64,000 nucleotides of DNA from Labia minor (taxonomy: Eukaryota > Arthropoda > Insecta > Dermaptera > Spongiphoridae): contig OY720346.1 in assembly GCA_963082975.1 (NCBI GenBank), positions 45,609,296-45,673,295 on the forward strand, given 5' to 3'. The notes under the pieces are model-generated. The model searched no databases and was not told the origin of the DNA. It saw only the letters and a list, made by a program, of their open reading frames with translations. Within the stretch, counting starts at the first letter, position 1. Each line of letters opens with the position of its first letter. Positions 36,259-49,900 of the stretch are shown piece by piece. The translations under genes and the position numbers were made by a program.

Positions 36259-39200
36259 TGTATATATTTATAAATATATATACATTTATAAAATCTCATA
36301 TTAATAAAAATTATTTATTTATAAATATAATGTAATAATTATTATTCAAAATAATAGCATTTACTTAACATAAATGCATAAAATCAATTTTGGAAGATTA
36401 ATATATATTTTTGTTTTATTCAATTTGTAAATTTTCGTATAACTTCATCTTTTTCTATTTCTCTTGTTATATTAAAAAAATTTATCATATTAAAATTGCA
36501 CTAAAAAGAATAAAATAATATAAATATAAAACAATTTTTTTAAAATAACGTTTTGCCAATGGACTAAAAAGAATAAAATAATTTTTCTATAAGCTTGACA
36601 AAGTTTATGGATATTTATATTCAACGAAAAACGTTGGGCGCATTTAATTCTATGAAATTAACTTACTTTATAGAGTCATAATTAATATATATATATATAT
36701 ATACTAAGATACATATCACACTAAAACATTTAATTAACAAGTATTTCTTCAAATATAATCAACCATTTTGGATCTGATTTATAATATGTAAATTTAATAA
36801 AAATTCTTTTAAATTTTGATACATACTTTGATATAAGTATATTGCAGTGAAAAATAATAAAAGAATTAATTTCTTAGCTCTTAAACTATCAATTTTATTG
36901 CATGATAAAAAAATTTGTCAGTTTATGTGTTTAATAAAATTTTTATTATTACAAAAATTTGACTTTATTGTTCATATAAATAAATTAAACTAGATGCACC
37001 CAACGTTTTTCGTTGAATATGAAGCAATTAATCCATAAACTTTGTCAAGCTTATAGAAAAATTATTTTATTCTTTTTAGTCCATTGGAAAAACGTTATTT
37101 TATAAAAAATTTTATATTTATATTATTTTCAAATATGGGTTTTCTTTCAAACTGAAGACTTGTTTTTTATACCTTAAATTTTAAAACCCAAAGGGGATGT
37201 TGAGATAAATTGAATTTATTAAATAATTAAATTTATATTTAAATTTAGCATATTTAAATTTCATTTTGAAAATATTAATTAATTTAGGGTGGGAGGTGGT
37301 TCCGGATTCAAGTCCCGGACCTGGCAAGGGGATTTCTCTAGCTGGGGTCTATGCCAGTCTCTGGGATCAAAATTGGGAAAGCTACTTGATAGCACCTCCG
37401 ATCAAGAAAATCAAGGTAAAGGTTGACAGGAGCCGTTCTACTGATCACAGGACACCTAATTGAAATAACCGACTTGATAGGTGTTGTCGTTGACCTTGCG
37501 TAGGACGTACAAAAGTCAGAGGTTTTTTTTGAAAATATTAATAATAACGAAAAGTCGTGGGATTCGATTCCTGCTTTAGGACAATTATTTTTTTACTATT
37601 TATTTAAAAAAACAAAATTAATTTAAAATGTGTTCTTTTTATAGTTTTTTTTTAATATTTATTTTAATTCAATAAAATATAATTTTTGTATAAAAAAATA
37701 TCAAAATATTTAATAGCATTAATTATCTTTAATCAATTCATTTTTATTATTATTTTATAATTAAATTACTGTATTATTTCATTCAAATATATTTCGTGTT
37801 TAGAAAATTTCAGCTCAAATGAGTGGTCTAAAATGTGGGGACAAGTTAGTTTATATAGTTTTAATCCAGTCATTGTGAATAGAAGAAAAGCCATGAAAAA
37901 AAATTTAATTTAATTTTTTTTTACTTTTGTATAGTTTGTTATTTGTCCTCTTTGTAATACTTAATCTAAAATTCTAAAATGTTCAATTCTATTCTATTTT
38001 TCCATTTTATTTAAACAAACACAAAAGGTTAATTATTATATATTATAAATTTTACATTTATTTCGAAACTCGTGTCCTCCAAAAAAAAATAGTAGCCTGT
38101 TAAATTTTGTGTTTATTTCATCAGAAAATTTTGGTTTGTTTGAATATTTTTTTTAAATATCCAAAATTTCTATCATTTCACGCCTTAATTTTTATCTTTT
38201 AAAGTATTAAAACATTTAAGGGAATTTTCATAAGTATTTTCCTGATAAAATATTGGGTTCTAAATCCATTTGTATTATGTATTATTAACAAATTCAATTT
38301 TAAAAAAATTTGATTTAAATCATAAATATTTTTTTAAATTTTTGCTCAAAACAAATAAATTAATATTTTAAAAATTGTGTTGTAGTTTTCAATTTATATT
38401 TAATTTCTTGTTTGTTAAGTTTAAAATTGAATGCAAAATTCAGATTTAAGATTAACTTCATTACAAGAAATCAGTTCCAAGCATCCCCTTTGAAAGATTT
38501 CCTATGAATAAATAAAACCAGTCATTAATGATTTCCATTTGAAATGTCGTGAGATCAGGAAGAACAAAATCTCATGAGAATGTATCACGAATGAATAAAA
38601 GATTTGTTTAAATAATCTGTTTCGCTATTTATAGTTTTAAAGTAATTCAGTCTCTTTTCTATATTTTATAGTTTTAAGGTTGAAAATCTGACCAAATGAA
38701 AATTTAACCAAATAATACTTGATTCTTTTATCATGAAGATTCTCAAAATCAATAATTCATTCAGAAGGTAAAATAGATCATTCAGATTTTGCTCACTTTA
38801 AAGTTCTTGTATCTTTACTCCTCCTCAGGGTATCTTTTCGTGAATTGAGCCCATATCTCTTCATAAATTGACTCATGAATAGATAATGAATAACTACTAG
38901 GCCCTGGTGGAACTACTTACTCTTGAAAGATTAGGCTCAACACTTTCTTAATGATTTACATTTCAGAATGTTTTCGGATTAAATAATAGATGAGAATTTG
39001 ATCCTTTTATTTTGAAAGTTTTATCATCATAATATCTCAACTTTTTCGATAGGCTGATAAGAAGAGAGAACTGAATGCTTGGAACGGTTTCTTGTAAAAT
39101 GATCGTTTGTCTCATTTTCAGATAAAAGATGTGTCCAGAATTAACAAAATAATAATTACAAAAAAGAAAACTAATAGTAATCGCTCATATAAAGATTTTT

Positions 39201-42200
39201 GAAAATAAATTAATAATATCAAAAATATTATTTTGAAATTTTTTCTCTGTGTAGATGAATATTTACCTATAATAAATAAATAAATATTAATAAATAGGTG
39301 ATTTGTCTACACATTTTTATTTCTTTTTCTACGAAATAAAAATCATTGGTTTTTTTTAAATGAATCGTTTTTATTTACATTGAAAATATTGCCTTTGTCA
39401 AGAGCTTTTTTTTATTTGAAATATGTCAGTTATTTGATTACCCCTTCGCTCAGATTGATAAAAGCACTCAATCTCTCCAATTGAATGATGTTATTAGAAA
39501 TATAGAATATTTCATTATATTTATTTAGTTAATGTATTAAAATAGAGTTTTTTTTTATTCACCTATAAAAAGCCTTTCATAAACTAACATTTTTGTATAT
39601 GAATCAATTTTTTTTTAAGATCAAGAAAATTTTGTATTTTGAAAAATGAATCATAATATTTTTTAAAAGTGAATATATTCGTAGTTCGTAAATGAGAAAC
39701 ATCAGCGCCGGATAAAGGGGCGAGCAAGCCGGGTGACTGCTAAGGGCGCCAAATTTTGAGGGGCATCTTTATAAAAATAAAATATTTCCATATACAACTT
39801 TTGTGAAATTGTGATTATCTCCTTTTTTGAATTTGCAGCAAATTTGTATATTTATGTATGAAAGGGCACCAAATTTTGTTTGGCCTGGAGCGCTCGAAAT
39901 AATAATCTTCCCTGAGAGGCAATCAGTTTTCATTTCTAGTCCATAAAAGAGAAAAATATACAAACGTTAACTTTCATTGCTCTAAATTTATTCAATATAT
40001 AAGCTTTGTTTTATTGAAACTTTTAATAAATATTATGACTAGCATTTTAAATGAAAATTTAAAATTAAAAATTAATGTTGGTTTTAATAGAACGTTTATT
40101 TATTAGATAAAATTTTAATATATATTAGTATTAAGTGGAATAGCCCTTATTCGAAGGCTCTTCCTTGTTGATGAGCCTGAAGACTAACGGCTAAAGTCCA
40201 GGACTTTGGTGAATGAGTGGGCAGACGGGACGGGTGTCTGTTGGTCAGAGGGCGGATGTTTGGACGGGGACCAGCCAAATAAGAGGCCGAGGACTACGAT
40301 TACTGCCAAACAACTGGAAACGCTCAAGTTGGCCTACAACAACAGTCCTAAACCTGCCAGGCATGTACGAGAACAACTCAGCCAGGACACCGGTCTCGAC
40401 ATGCGCGTCGTTCAAGTCTGGTTTCAAAACAGGTAAATAAAATTTAATTTTATTATTTATTTTTATAATTAAATTTAAGAAGATTAAGCTGTTATCTATA
40501 AACATCTAAGGCTCTTGTGAACTCGAAAGCTTTTGGCTGACCCAACGACCATATTCCTCTAATCACTTTAAGATTGACTCTAAATTTTTTTTAAATATAA
40601 GTAATTAAAGGGTTCAACAAAATTTTAAAAAAATTTATTTCATTTTTTCTTCTTGAGGGTAATGTAACTACCCTTAAGCTAATTGGCCATCTCTTCTCTA
40701 AATTGTAAGTTGATGCAAAGAATAGGATATAGTAAATCTACCGAAACGTGTATTTTTTCTAGATATAGATAATAAAATGATAAGATAAGAAATGAAACAT
40801 CCACTAGCAAGTAAAATATCCAAATGAATAATCGAGTGTACATCAGGCAGACATATCGTTCAGCCAAGGACTCATCATTTGGCTCATGTAAAAAGTTGAT
40901 TAGTCCCAAGAAAATGAAAAGCGCCAAGCGTCACGGATCAAGAAGAATTTATTTAATGCCGAAGATTACGAGATAGTCGATTTGTAAATATTTAATCAAG
41001 ATAAACACTTGATTAATTTTTTTTTTCTCTTCTTTCTTTCATCTCATCATCTTGAACCTCTTGAATTGAGATTAAAATTTATTTATTTTAGATCTACTGT
41101 AAAATATTAAAATAAAAAAAAATATTTTTAAAAAATATTAATAATAAATTAGTAGTTTATATAAAAACCTGGTTAAGTACTTTTTTTTAAAAGAAAATAA
41201 TTCGGCTCACACATTTTTTATGTAATATGAAATAGATATGTATGTATAAAAATTAGAATTTTGCATGTCGCACAAGAGATATTATCACGATTAATTGATC
41301 AATTATAAAAGTATTTATTATCTATAACCTCCACTTACATATTATTTATATTATTTATTTTATATTTTATATATAATATAAGAGATTTAAAGAGAAATTA
41401 TTTATTATTGAATTTCCCTTAGCCCGAACACGAGTGTGGTAGACAGACGTGCTAACCACTTAACCACTGGGAAGTTATATAATCTAATATATATATATAT
41501 ATATATACATATATAGACAGTAGTTTATATACAATATATATCATATGATAGTATTAAATGAAAAATTCTTATATTTAAATTCTTATATATCTTATATATA
41601 AAATTCTCGTGTCACAAAACTTTGAAATGATACTCCTCCGAAACGGCTGGACCGATTCTAATGAAATTTTTTATGCATATTCAGTAGGTCTCAGGGCATG
41701 TCAGACTTCTTTTATTAAACCGCTAATTGGTAAGGTGTGACCAGGGGGAGGTATTTAAATAAAATTAGATTAGTTACAATGCTAGATCATAGAGGCGCTG
41801 GTGGCGATAATTTGGCGGTAATATAAATTCTGAGCAATGTGCAGAAAAAAATCTTTTTATATATATATATATCGATATATATTTTAATATTTTATTATTA
41901 AATTTTATTTAATTAAATTAATAATTATGTCAATTAATTTTTCCTGCATAAATAAACATATATAAAAAACTATAGAGATGGGACAGGGTAGGAGTTAGAT
42001 GATTATAGCTCAGAATAGGGACACTCGGGGGGGTACAGGGGGCGGAGCCCCCGTCTAGGTGTGGAGAGCGCCGAAGGCGCTCGGAGCAGCTAGTATATAT
42101 ATATATATAAGAATTTTAGTATAAGGCCTTAAATTAATTTATATATAAAGCTACACGTCTTTATATCGCTACATCATCTATAAGTGTTTTATAAATTAAA

Positions 42201-43888
42201 TTTTATTACCAGATTTCTAGACCAATTGAATCATTGTATAATTTTTTTAGATATCTATTACATATTTAAATATTTATTAGTACCTTTTGATTAATTACTT
42301 TAATAAAGAAATCTATATACCTTGATCGATTTTTTTATTTATTTATTATTTGATTTATATAAGTATAATCATATAATATATATATATATATATATACTAA
42401 TAACTATTTACAAAATATAAAAAATAAATTTAATTTATTTTATTTTTTCCGATTGCCTTATTTAAATTTAAAAGATATATTTTCAATAAACTAAAAATAA
42501 TATTGTTAGAAAATAAATGATAATATATTTAATAGCTTTTTTGTTTTGTTTTTTTAAAAATTAAAATTATCAATGATAATAAAATTTAAAAAATTAAAAA
42601 AAATCTGTATCATATATTAATTTATAAATAAAAAGTTTATTTTTAAAAAAATATTGTCAAAAATATCAAAATCAAAATTTATAAAATAATTATTTTATTT
42701 GATATTTATGACTTTAACTACGATCCGAAATGATATCACTGAGAAATAGTGTAGATTACAAAATGAAAAATTACATTATTTTTATAGATTCCTATTTTTG
42801 CTTTCAATTAAAAAATCGAGGAGGTTACGATTGGGCGAAAGGGACATTTAACTAAATTTGGAGATGTAAGATTGGTGAAAATTTTTTTATAGGAAAATCA
42901 ATTGTAAAATGACTGGTGGAAGCAATAATATGATACAATATGATATAAAACAGGGATAAGAGAGAATTTGGATAAAATTATACTTGAATGATAGTGACTC
43001 ATGATAGGTATAGTTGGAGGAATGTAGTTTCTGCAGCCAAGAATAAAATAAGAATATTGATTTGTTTTTTATTTATTGATTTCTCCTTTACACTACTACA
43101 CTCTTCTCAGAACTGTGAAATTGATATTTCTATTATTTTTTTTTCAACAAAAAAAATATTACTAATTATAATATTTATTTATTCTTTTTTCTATTTCTTC
43201 TCTTTTGTCTGCTTTCATTCCTCATTTATTCATACATTTATCCTCATAACACTTTTTGCACCACATCTTCTGTTAAGCCTTGATTTTTGAAATTTATTTC
43301 TGTCTAAAGGTTAAATTGAAAATATATTTATATTTTTTTTTTGTTTTTAAAGTATTGCTTTGTTTTTTAACTTAATCTATTATTTGTCTATTTCAAATAA
43401 AAATAAATATAAATTTACTTTTCAATAGTTTACGCACACATATACAAACACACGTTATTACAATCACAACTCAATATATTATGATAATCAAAGATAATCT
43501 TAATAATAAATAAAAGCAATTATTCTTTTTGTTTAATAAATGGTTTTAAATTAAAAAAATAAATCAAATTTTATCAATAATTATTCAATGTTTTTTTTTT
43601 ATATTATTTATTTTATTATGAGTTTAGATCTGTTAAGAGGAATTTTGACATTTTTTTTTGTCTTCGTCATAAACGTAATTTATTTTAGCCATTTTTAGCT
43701 CTTGCAAAAAGATTAAGTGAGAAAATGGGGGGAGTGAATATGAATGAGAAAAATCTTATTTCTCTTTCTCTCTTTTATGCATATAATTGAATTAATTCTA
43801 AACAAGTTTTCATCTAAATCTTATTCTTAATAACTACTCGAGTACTTCACCACTCTACTACTATTACTAGTAATATTACTAACCCTCC

Positions 43889-43927
<39 letters not shown>

Positions 43928-46900
43928 CCTTTTAATTTTTCAGTCCGTTTCGCCACCGCCGTACATCTTGTTCGTTGCCTTTTCTTCTTTTTCTTCCCTT
44001 TTCAATTTGCTGATCACAAGCAGTGAGAAAGAGAGAGAGAGAGAAAAAGAGAGCAAGAGGGTGGCAACCCGCTTCATCCCCCAAAACCCTTGGCATTACC
44101 AATCCTTACACTGCTGTTGGATTTTTCAAAAGATCCCTGAGGGAGCTTCTGGAATGGGACGGGGGAAGGTTTTGGGGGAGGACTAAAAGAACAAAATAGA
44201 TTCTTGGGCCCTTTTCGCTCAAGGGGAATAAGAGGAAAGGAGGGAACCTCTCTGGACCAATCAGCCCGGAGATGTCTCAGCTTCCATGTCAAAGGAAGCC
44301 ATATTTGTTGCCTTATTAGTACTGTGACGTGTGTTTTACCCTCTGAGACATGATGTACCCTTCGGGAATGCTATATTCCCCCCACCCCTTTCCCCGAAAT
44401 ATCGAATGATGACGTCATGACATAAACGAGGGTTTGGAGGACAAATCGTTTGATTAAACGGAATATCGTAAAAACTAACGACAACGATGACGGGCCTTTA
44501 CATCTTTTTTTTTTCAATAGGGTGCAAGGGAGGAGAAGCGAGTCACTTTTGGTGAGGATTGTGTAATGAAAAATGGAATCAAATGCTTTTAAATTCTCAA
44601 AGTAAAGAATTTTTACTAAAAATCAATCAATTGTATTTAAAATAAATACTAAGTATTTGATTTATTAATTTATTACAATACATTTTTTATATTATTTATT
44701 TATTTGTAGATTTCTGCCTTCCTTTTTATTTAGGTTCGGCACATTTTAGTACTTACATTTCTTTAATAGTCTTCTTACTTATTTTAAATATTTAAGATCT
44801 AGAGATTTCTTTGCATTTTTCTTTTTGTATTAAATTTTAATCGAAATTGATTAAGAATAAAGGGGTTAGTTAAATCAAAATTTTCATATTTTATTTTGAA
44901 TAAAACAGTGATCCCCAAAGGGGGGGGTCTATGTCAACCTGCAAGAGGTCTACGTCAGCGAAAAAAAAAAATTTGGGGGTCTCAACATACACATATAATA
45001 CCTATATTTACTTACATTATACTATCTTATAATTAAATATGACTCTAAAAAAAGGTAAAATTTTTTTACGGTTTCGCTCGTTTTAATTTAAATTCAATTA
45101 ATAAATGTATAAAACTGTGTTTTGTCTTTAAGTTTTTAACACTAAACTTCACTAAGGTTAGAAATTCACAAAAAATCATTATCAGGCAAGTAGAGGGTCT
45201 ACCCAAAAGCGAAAAACATGGCAAGGGGTCTATGACACAAAAAAGTTTGAGAACCTCTGGTATAAAAGAACATTAATTTAAAATTGAATGAATTTATATT
45301 TGAATCATTATTTTATATTTCTATTTTTGTATATTGATAATAATAATAATAATCTTCTTAATAATAATTTGATTTTTTTTTTCCTAATCGAAATTTCAGA
45401 CGTGCCAAGGAGAAACGCTTGAAGAAGGATGCGGGACGTACACGATGGAGTCAGTACTTCCGGTCGATGAAGGGTGGCGGCTCAGGAAGTCCACGCCACG
45501 ACAAGGACGACAAACTCGACCTCGAAAGTAACTTCAGCCACACCCACGGTCAGTCACGATATACTAACGAAAATTTAACATTTCAAACCATCCACCCACC
45601 CACCCACTTAGCCGTTGATCCACCCACCTCCCACGATAGGCGCTGGCAAGAAAGATCAACACAAATTGATGATTAATTTAGACAATGATAAAGGGAATTT
45701 ACCTTCTTCCCTTAAAGTACAAATTATTTATCTCCAAACATGAAATGTTATCATTTATTTTCATATATATATATATACATATATATATTATCTATTAATA
45801 AAATTAATAAATAAATAGAAAATTGTCAAAAGGAATAGAAGAAACGATAAAACAATTACTGAAAGCGAAATAAAAAAATGTGGGCATTTTTTGTGTTACT
45901 TATCGGTTTTTTATATTTTTTCTCGTAATATTAAATAAATAATATATACCGAAAGAGGAAAATTTAATTTAAATTAAAATATATATGAATTACATAAATA
46001 TCGAATTTTCTTTAACACAATTCTTTAATATTAATCAAATGTTTATGTCCTTTCAAACGTTTTCTGACAAAAATAAAAATAAACATTTTTCTTTTTCAAA
46101 TTATTAAATGAAAATCAAACACTAATAAATGACATACAGTCACACGCAATTTGATCTTTAAAAAATAAAACTAATGTAAATAAAGAAATAAAATGAAATT
46201 CGTTAACTGAAAATTTAAAAAACATTTTTAGTCATTATATAACTAAAAGTTTATAATTTTCTATAAATTGTTATACTGAACTCGAAAGTTTACAGGTTAC
46301 ATACTCCACCCTTATATTGTCAACCCAAAGTCGGTTTTAAATTTTTTTAACAAATAATATTTTTATGTATCTTTCTTCTCCCATTCGAGCCATGTGGACC
46401 GTTTGCCATATTTTATGAATTTAGAACATATGATGCAATCTTTACCCTACGCCCTATGATCTTATCTTCTTTTGGCATCATAAGTAGAATTTATTTGCAA
46501 ATACCCTTCATTTATTCATGTCATGGAGCACACCTATATACTTTTAAAGATTTTAATTTTGATACACTTAGATATCTTATTTTCATAAATAAAATAAGTT
46601 ACCTAAATGCCCTAAACATAGAATAAATTGCCGCTCCTATCTTCATAAATTTTATTTCATTCATAACCCAAATGCCGCCCCTCAGATTTGCCGCCCCGGA
46701 CAAATGCCTGGTTTGCCGTCATCTAGAGCGGGCCCTGGTAACCTCATAAGTTTTCCCCTATTGAAATATCTAATCAAATGTATCCCCTATATTATTATTT
46801 AAATAAAATAATATATTAAATATTTTTTTTCTTAAAAAATAAGTATTATAAAATTTATATTTTCATTAAAAAAAATATTAAAATCAATATTAAAATATTT

Positions 46901-49900
46901 TATATTTTTTCGGTAAATTATAAATAAAAAATTGATAAAAAATAAAAGTAAAAATAAAAGTTGATGATATATGAAAGTCAATAAGTAATAAAATCGAATG
47001 ATTCAATTGATTGCATTCAATTGAATTTATAAAAAATAATAATAACAATCAACAACTAGTAATAAATAGAATTGATTCTTTTCTTCCCATATTGATAAAT
47101 GTCGTTGATGTGGGAGGGGGGTTGATAGTGTGGAGGGGGCGAGGAGCGGATCTGCGACATGTGCTTGGCTCATAACCCCGTTGACCAGGAGGGGCTCAAC
47201 TGCATAGACTTGCATGCCTCACTGAGTTTGTTTGTCCTTGCATGCGATGTGCCATATGCGCGGGTTATTCAGGTGGATAATGCCTTCTTCACCCCCACCC
47301 CACCCCCTCCCTCTTTCCCTTCACCTTCCTTCAGCCATTAGGCACCAACCCCGCTCGTAAAAGGCAAGGGATGACCCTCGATAAAATCATGAAATGACAT
47401 GGGGGAGGGTCAGACACACCCGGAACAGATAATATACTCTTAGTCGAGTATACTTAACTTTTTTTTTCAAGTGATTAGAGATCGAAAGGTCGGATTATAT
47501 TACACTTGGATTATTTTCTCTCTCATTTATGATAATCATTTAATCAATTGACTTAAGTGAGATTATTTCATCTTTTAAATTTCTCAATTTGTCAAATTTA
47601 TATTTATTTCTTATTATTTATAAATTAGTTCATATGGTAGTAACCACATCATTTTTTATCAATTTTCTAAGTTTATAGGAAGATATAGAAACATTTCGAG
47701 ATAGAAAGAAATGCCACAAAAAAATATTTAAAAAAGTAAAATAATTAATTTATTAATAATTATTAATATTAAAAGTGCCTGGATGGAAGAGAGAAGAAAT
47801 TAATTTTTAAATAAATAAAAGATTTTGTACTAGATAAAACATAGATATCCATCAATCACAAGACACAAAAGAATGAATGATATTTCAAAGAAAATTAGAT
47901 GTATCGATTTGACTTTGATCTATTTTCAAGTGGAATCCTAAAGGACCACTTCAAAGAGTTAATGATCACTGTAATGAGTATGTATTTAAGTGGACAAAGC
48001 TCCGTTGAATGAGCGAGCACCAGATGACCAGCATGCCAAATATTTGGTCCAGAGACACGTGCATCCTATTGAATAAAAATTTGCCTTTATTTGCCTACTC
48101 GAGACGATCAATCTACTAAATAGATGCCAAGATTGATACGCACAACAATCCATTAACCAAACTATCAATTAATATCCTACAACTAAATGTATATAATGTA
48201 GAATATAATTATATACCTATAGGTATATTTCAAGTTATCTATCAATAAATAAAATATTATGATTTATAATAATGAATGGTTTAGAAAAGAATAGACAGCA
48301 ATATATTATAATAATCTTGATAGTTGAAATTATCTAGAACAATATATATGTATATATACTTATACTTATAAACCACTTTAGATTCTTTATAAAAAATTTA
48401 TGAATCTATTTCAAAGAATCAATTAATATATTCATTATCTAGATTTGTTGTAATTATATTTAGATTTAATTTATTTAAATTTACATTAAAATTAAAAAAT
48501 GAGCTGTGGCCAGGCACAGAATCGACCGACGATTTGAAATAAATTAATTTCCAAACATTATTAATATATATATATAGTATAAAAAATATTTTTAAAACTT
48601 GAATTAAAATGACTAAATTATATTATCTTAGTTTTTATTTTTAGTTTAATTGATCAATTATTTATCAATACTATATTTTAAGGGAACAATGAATAACATT
48701 TAACAATGAATATAAAATTAATACTTTGTAAACCACTACTTCCAGTTTCCGGATATACACCAAAAGTTAATGAATTCATGCTAATGATGCATTAAGAAAA
48801 TATACCAAATCTTATCAAAATCCGTAGAGCCGTTCAAGCTATACACATCAATACGAACACACAATGGACAGACGGACGGATATACAGACCGACGGACAGA
48901 CATCATGTTAGAAATACTTTTTTCTGTTAACAAAATGGATAATTTGTGGAGATATGTAAAAATCTCCACATGTGAAATTTGGTGTGAAAACAATACCTCC
49001 CTTACTATCGTCGGTCGGTAAAAAGTATAGAAAAGATTAAAGTTGACTGAAACAATCACATTCCTCCAACCTTCCCTCTTCCAAGCAAACTTCATCATAT
49101 TCTAAAAAAAAGTAATATAAAGATTGTAATCAGAGAACACCTGTTATCATACAGTAAAAGAATTCAATTTATCAAAATGATTATCTAAATTAAGCAGACA
49201 ATATGAAAGGGGGCATGAGGGAGTTAGGATAAAATAGAAATTCGATGGAGGAAGTTCAGGAAAGAGAAATGTGGTTACTGGGGTTAAAAACTTTCGAATT
49301 CCCGAAAGTCATAGATTTAGATTATCCAAATTTAAATCTATATTCAGTAACTATATTGGTCCGAAGCATGAGATCCATGATTTTGGAGATGAGATAATTT
49401 AAAATAAAATTAAAATCTGAAATTTATGAGTTGAAAAAAAATGAGAAGACATGATAAATGTGAAGGGTTTGAAAAAGGATAAGAATTGGATGGAGTTTAC
49501 TTATAAGAGGGAAGAGGTTGAAGAAGTGTGAATGTTGCAATGAAGAATTTTCCAGTTGGATGAAGTTTAGTTTTTAAATTATTAATTATTATGTGAGTTG
49601 ACAATAATCAAATTAATGTTGTCATATACAATTAATAGTAAAGGTCTTGACAAAATTAATTATGTTTGTGTTAATGATTTTTATATTTTTTTTAATTAAA
49701 AATTGGTCAGAGATTGAAAAATTAATTGTTCAATTTATCATTTGGAACAACCCACTCTTGTCATTCTTTAAAGCTCGTGAAGGGAGTATACAAGAGTGTT
49801 GAAATATTCATGATAATTGAAACATCAAGGTGTGCCCTAAAAGGGTGTTTCCTGGAAGGAATGGGGATAGTGAGAGAGGGGTGGTATTATATTATGAATA

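Noticed and set aside
36057-36335. 92-codon + frame with many Ile/Tyr
   Set aside because: It is a translated TA microsatellite.
45549-45676. Extension of Lim3 exon 5 as the real C-terminus
   Set aside because: The donor CACG|GTCAGT is good, and exons 6 and 7 carry conserved Lim3 motifs in matching phase. Kept only as a possible intron-retention form.
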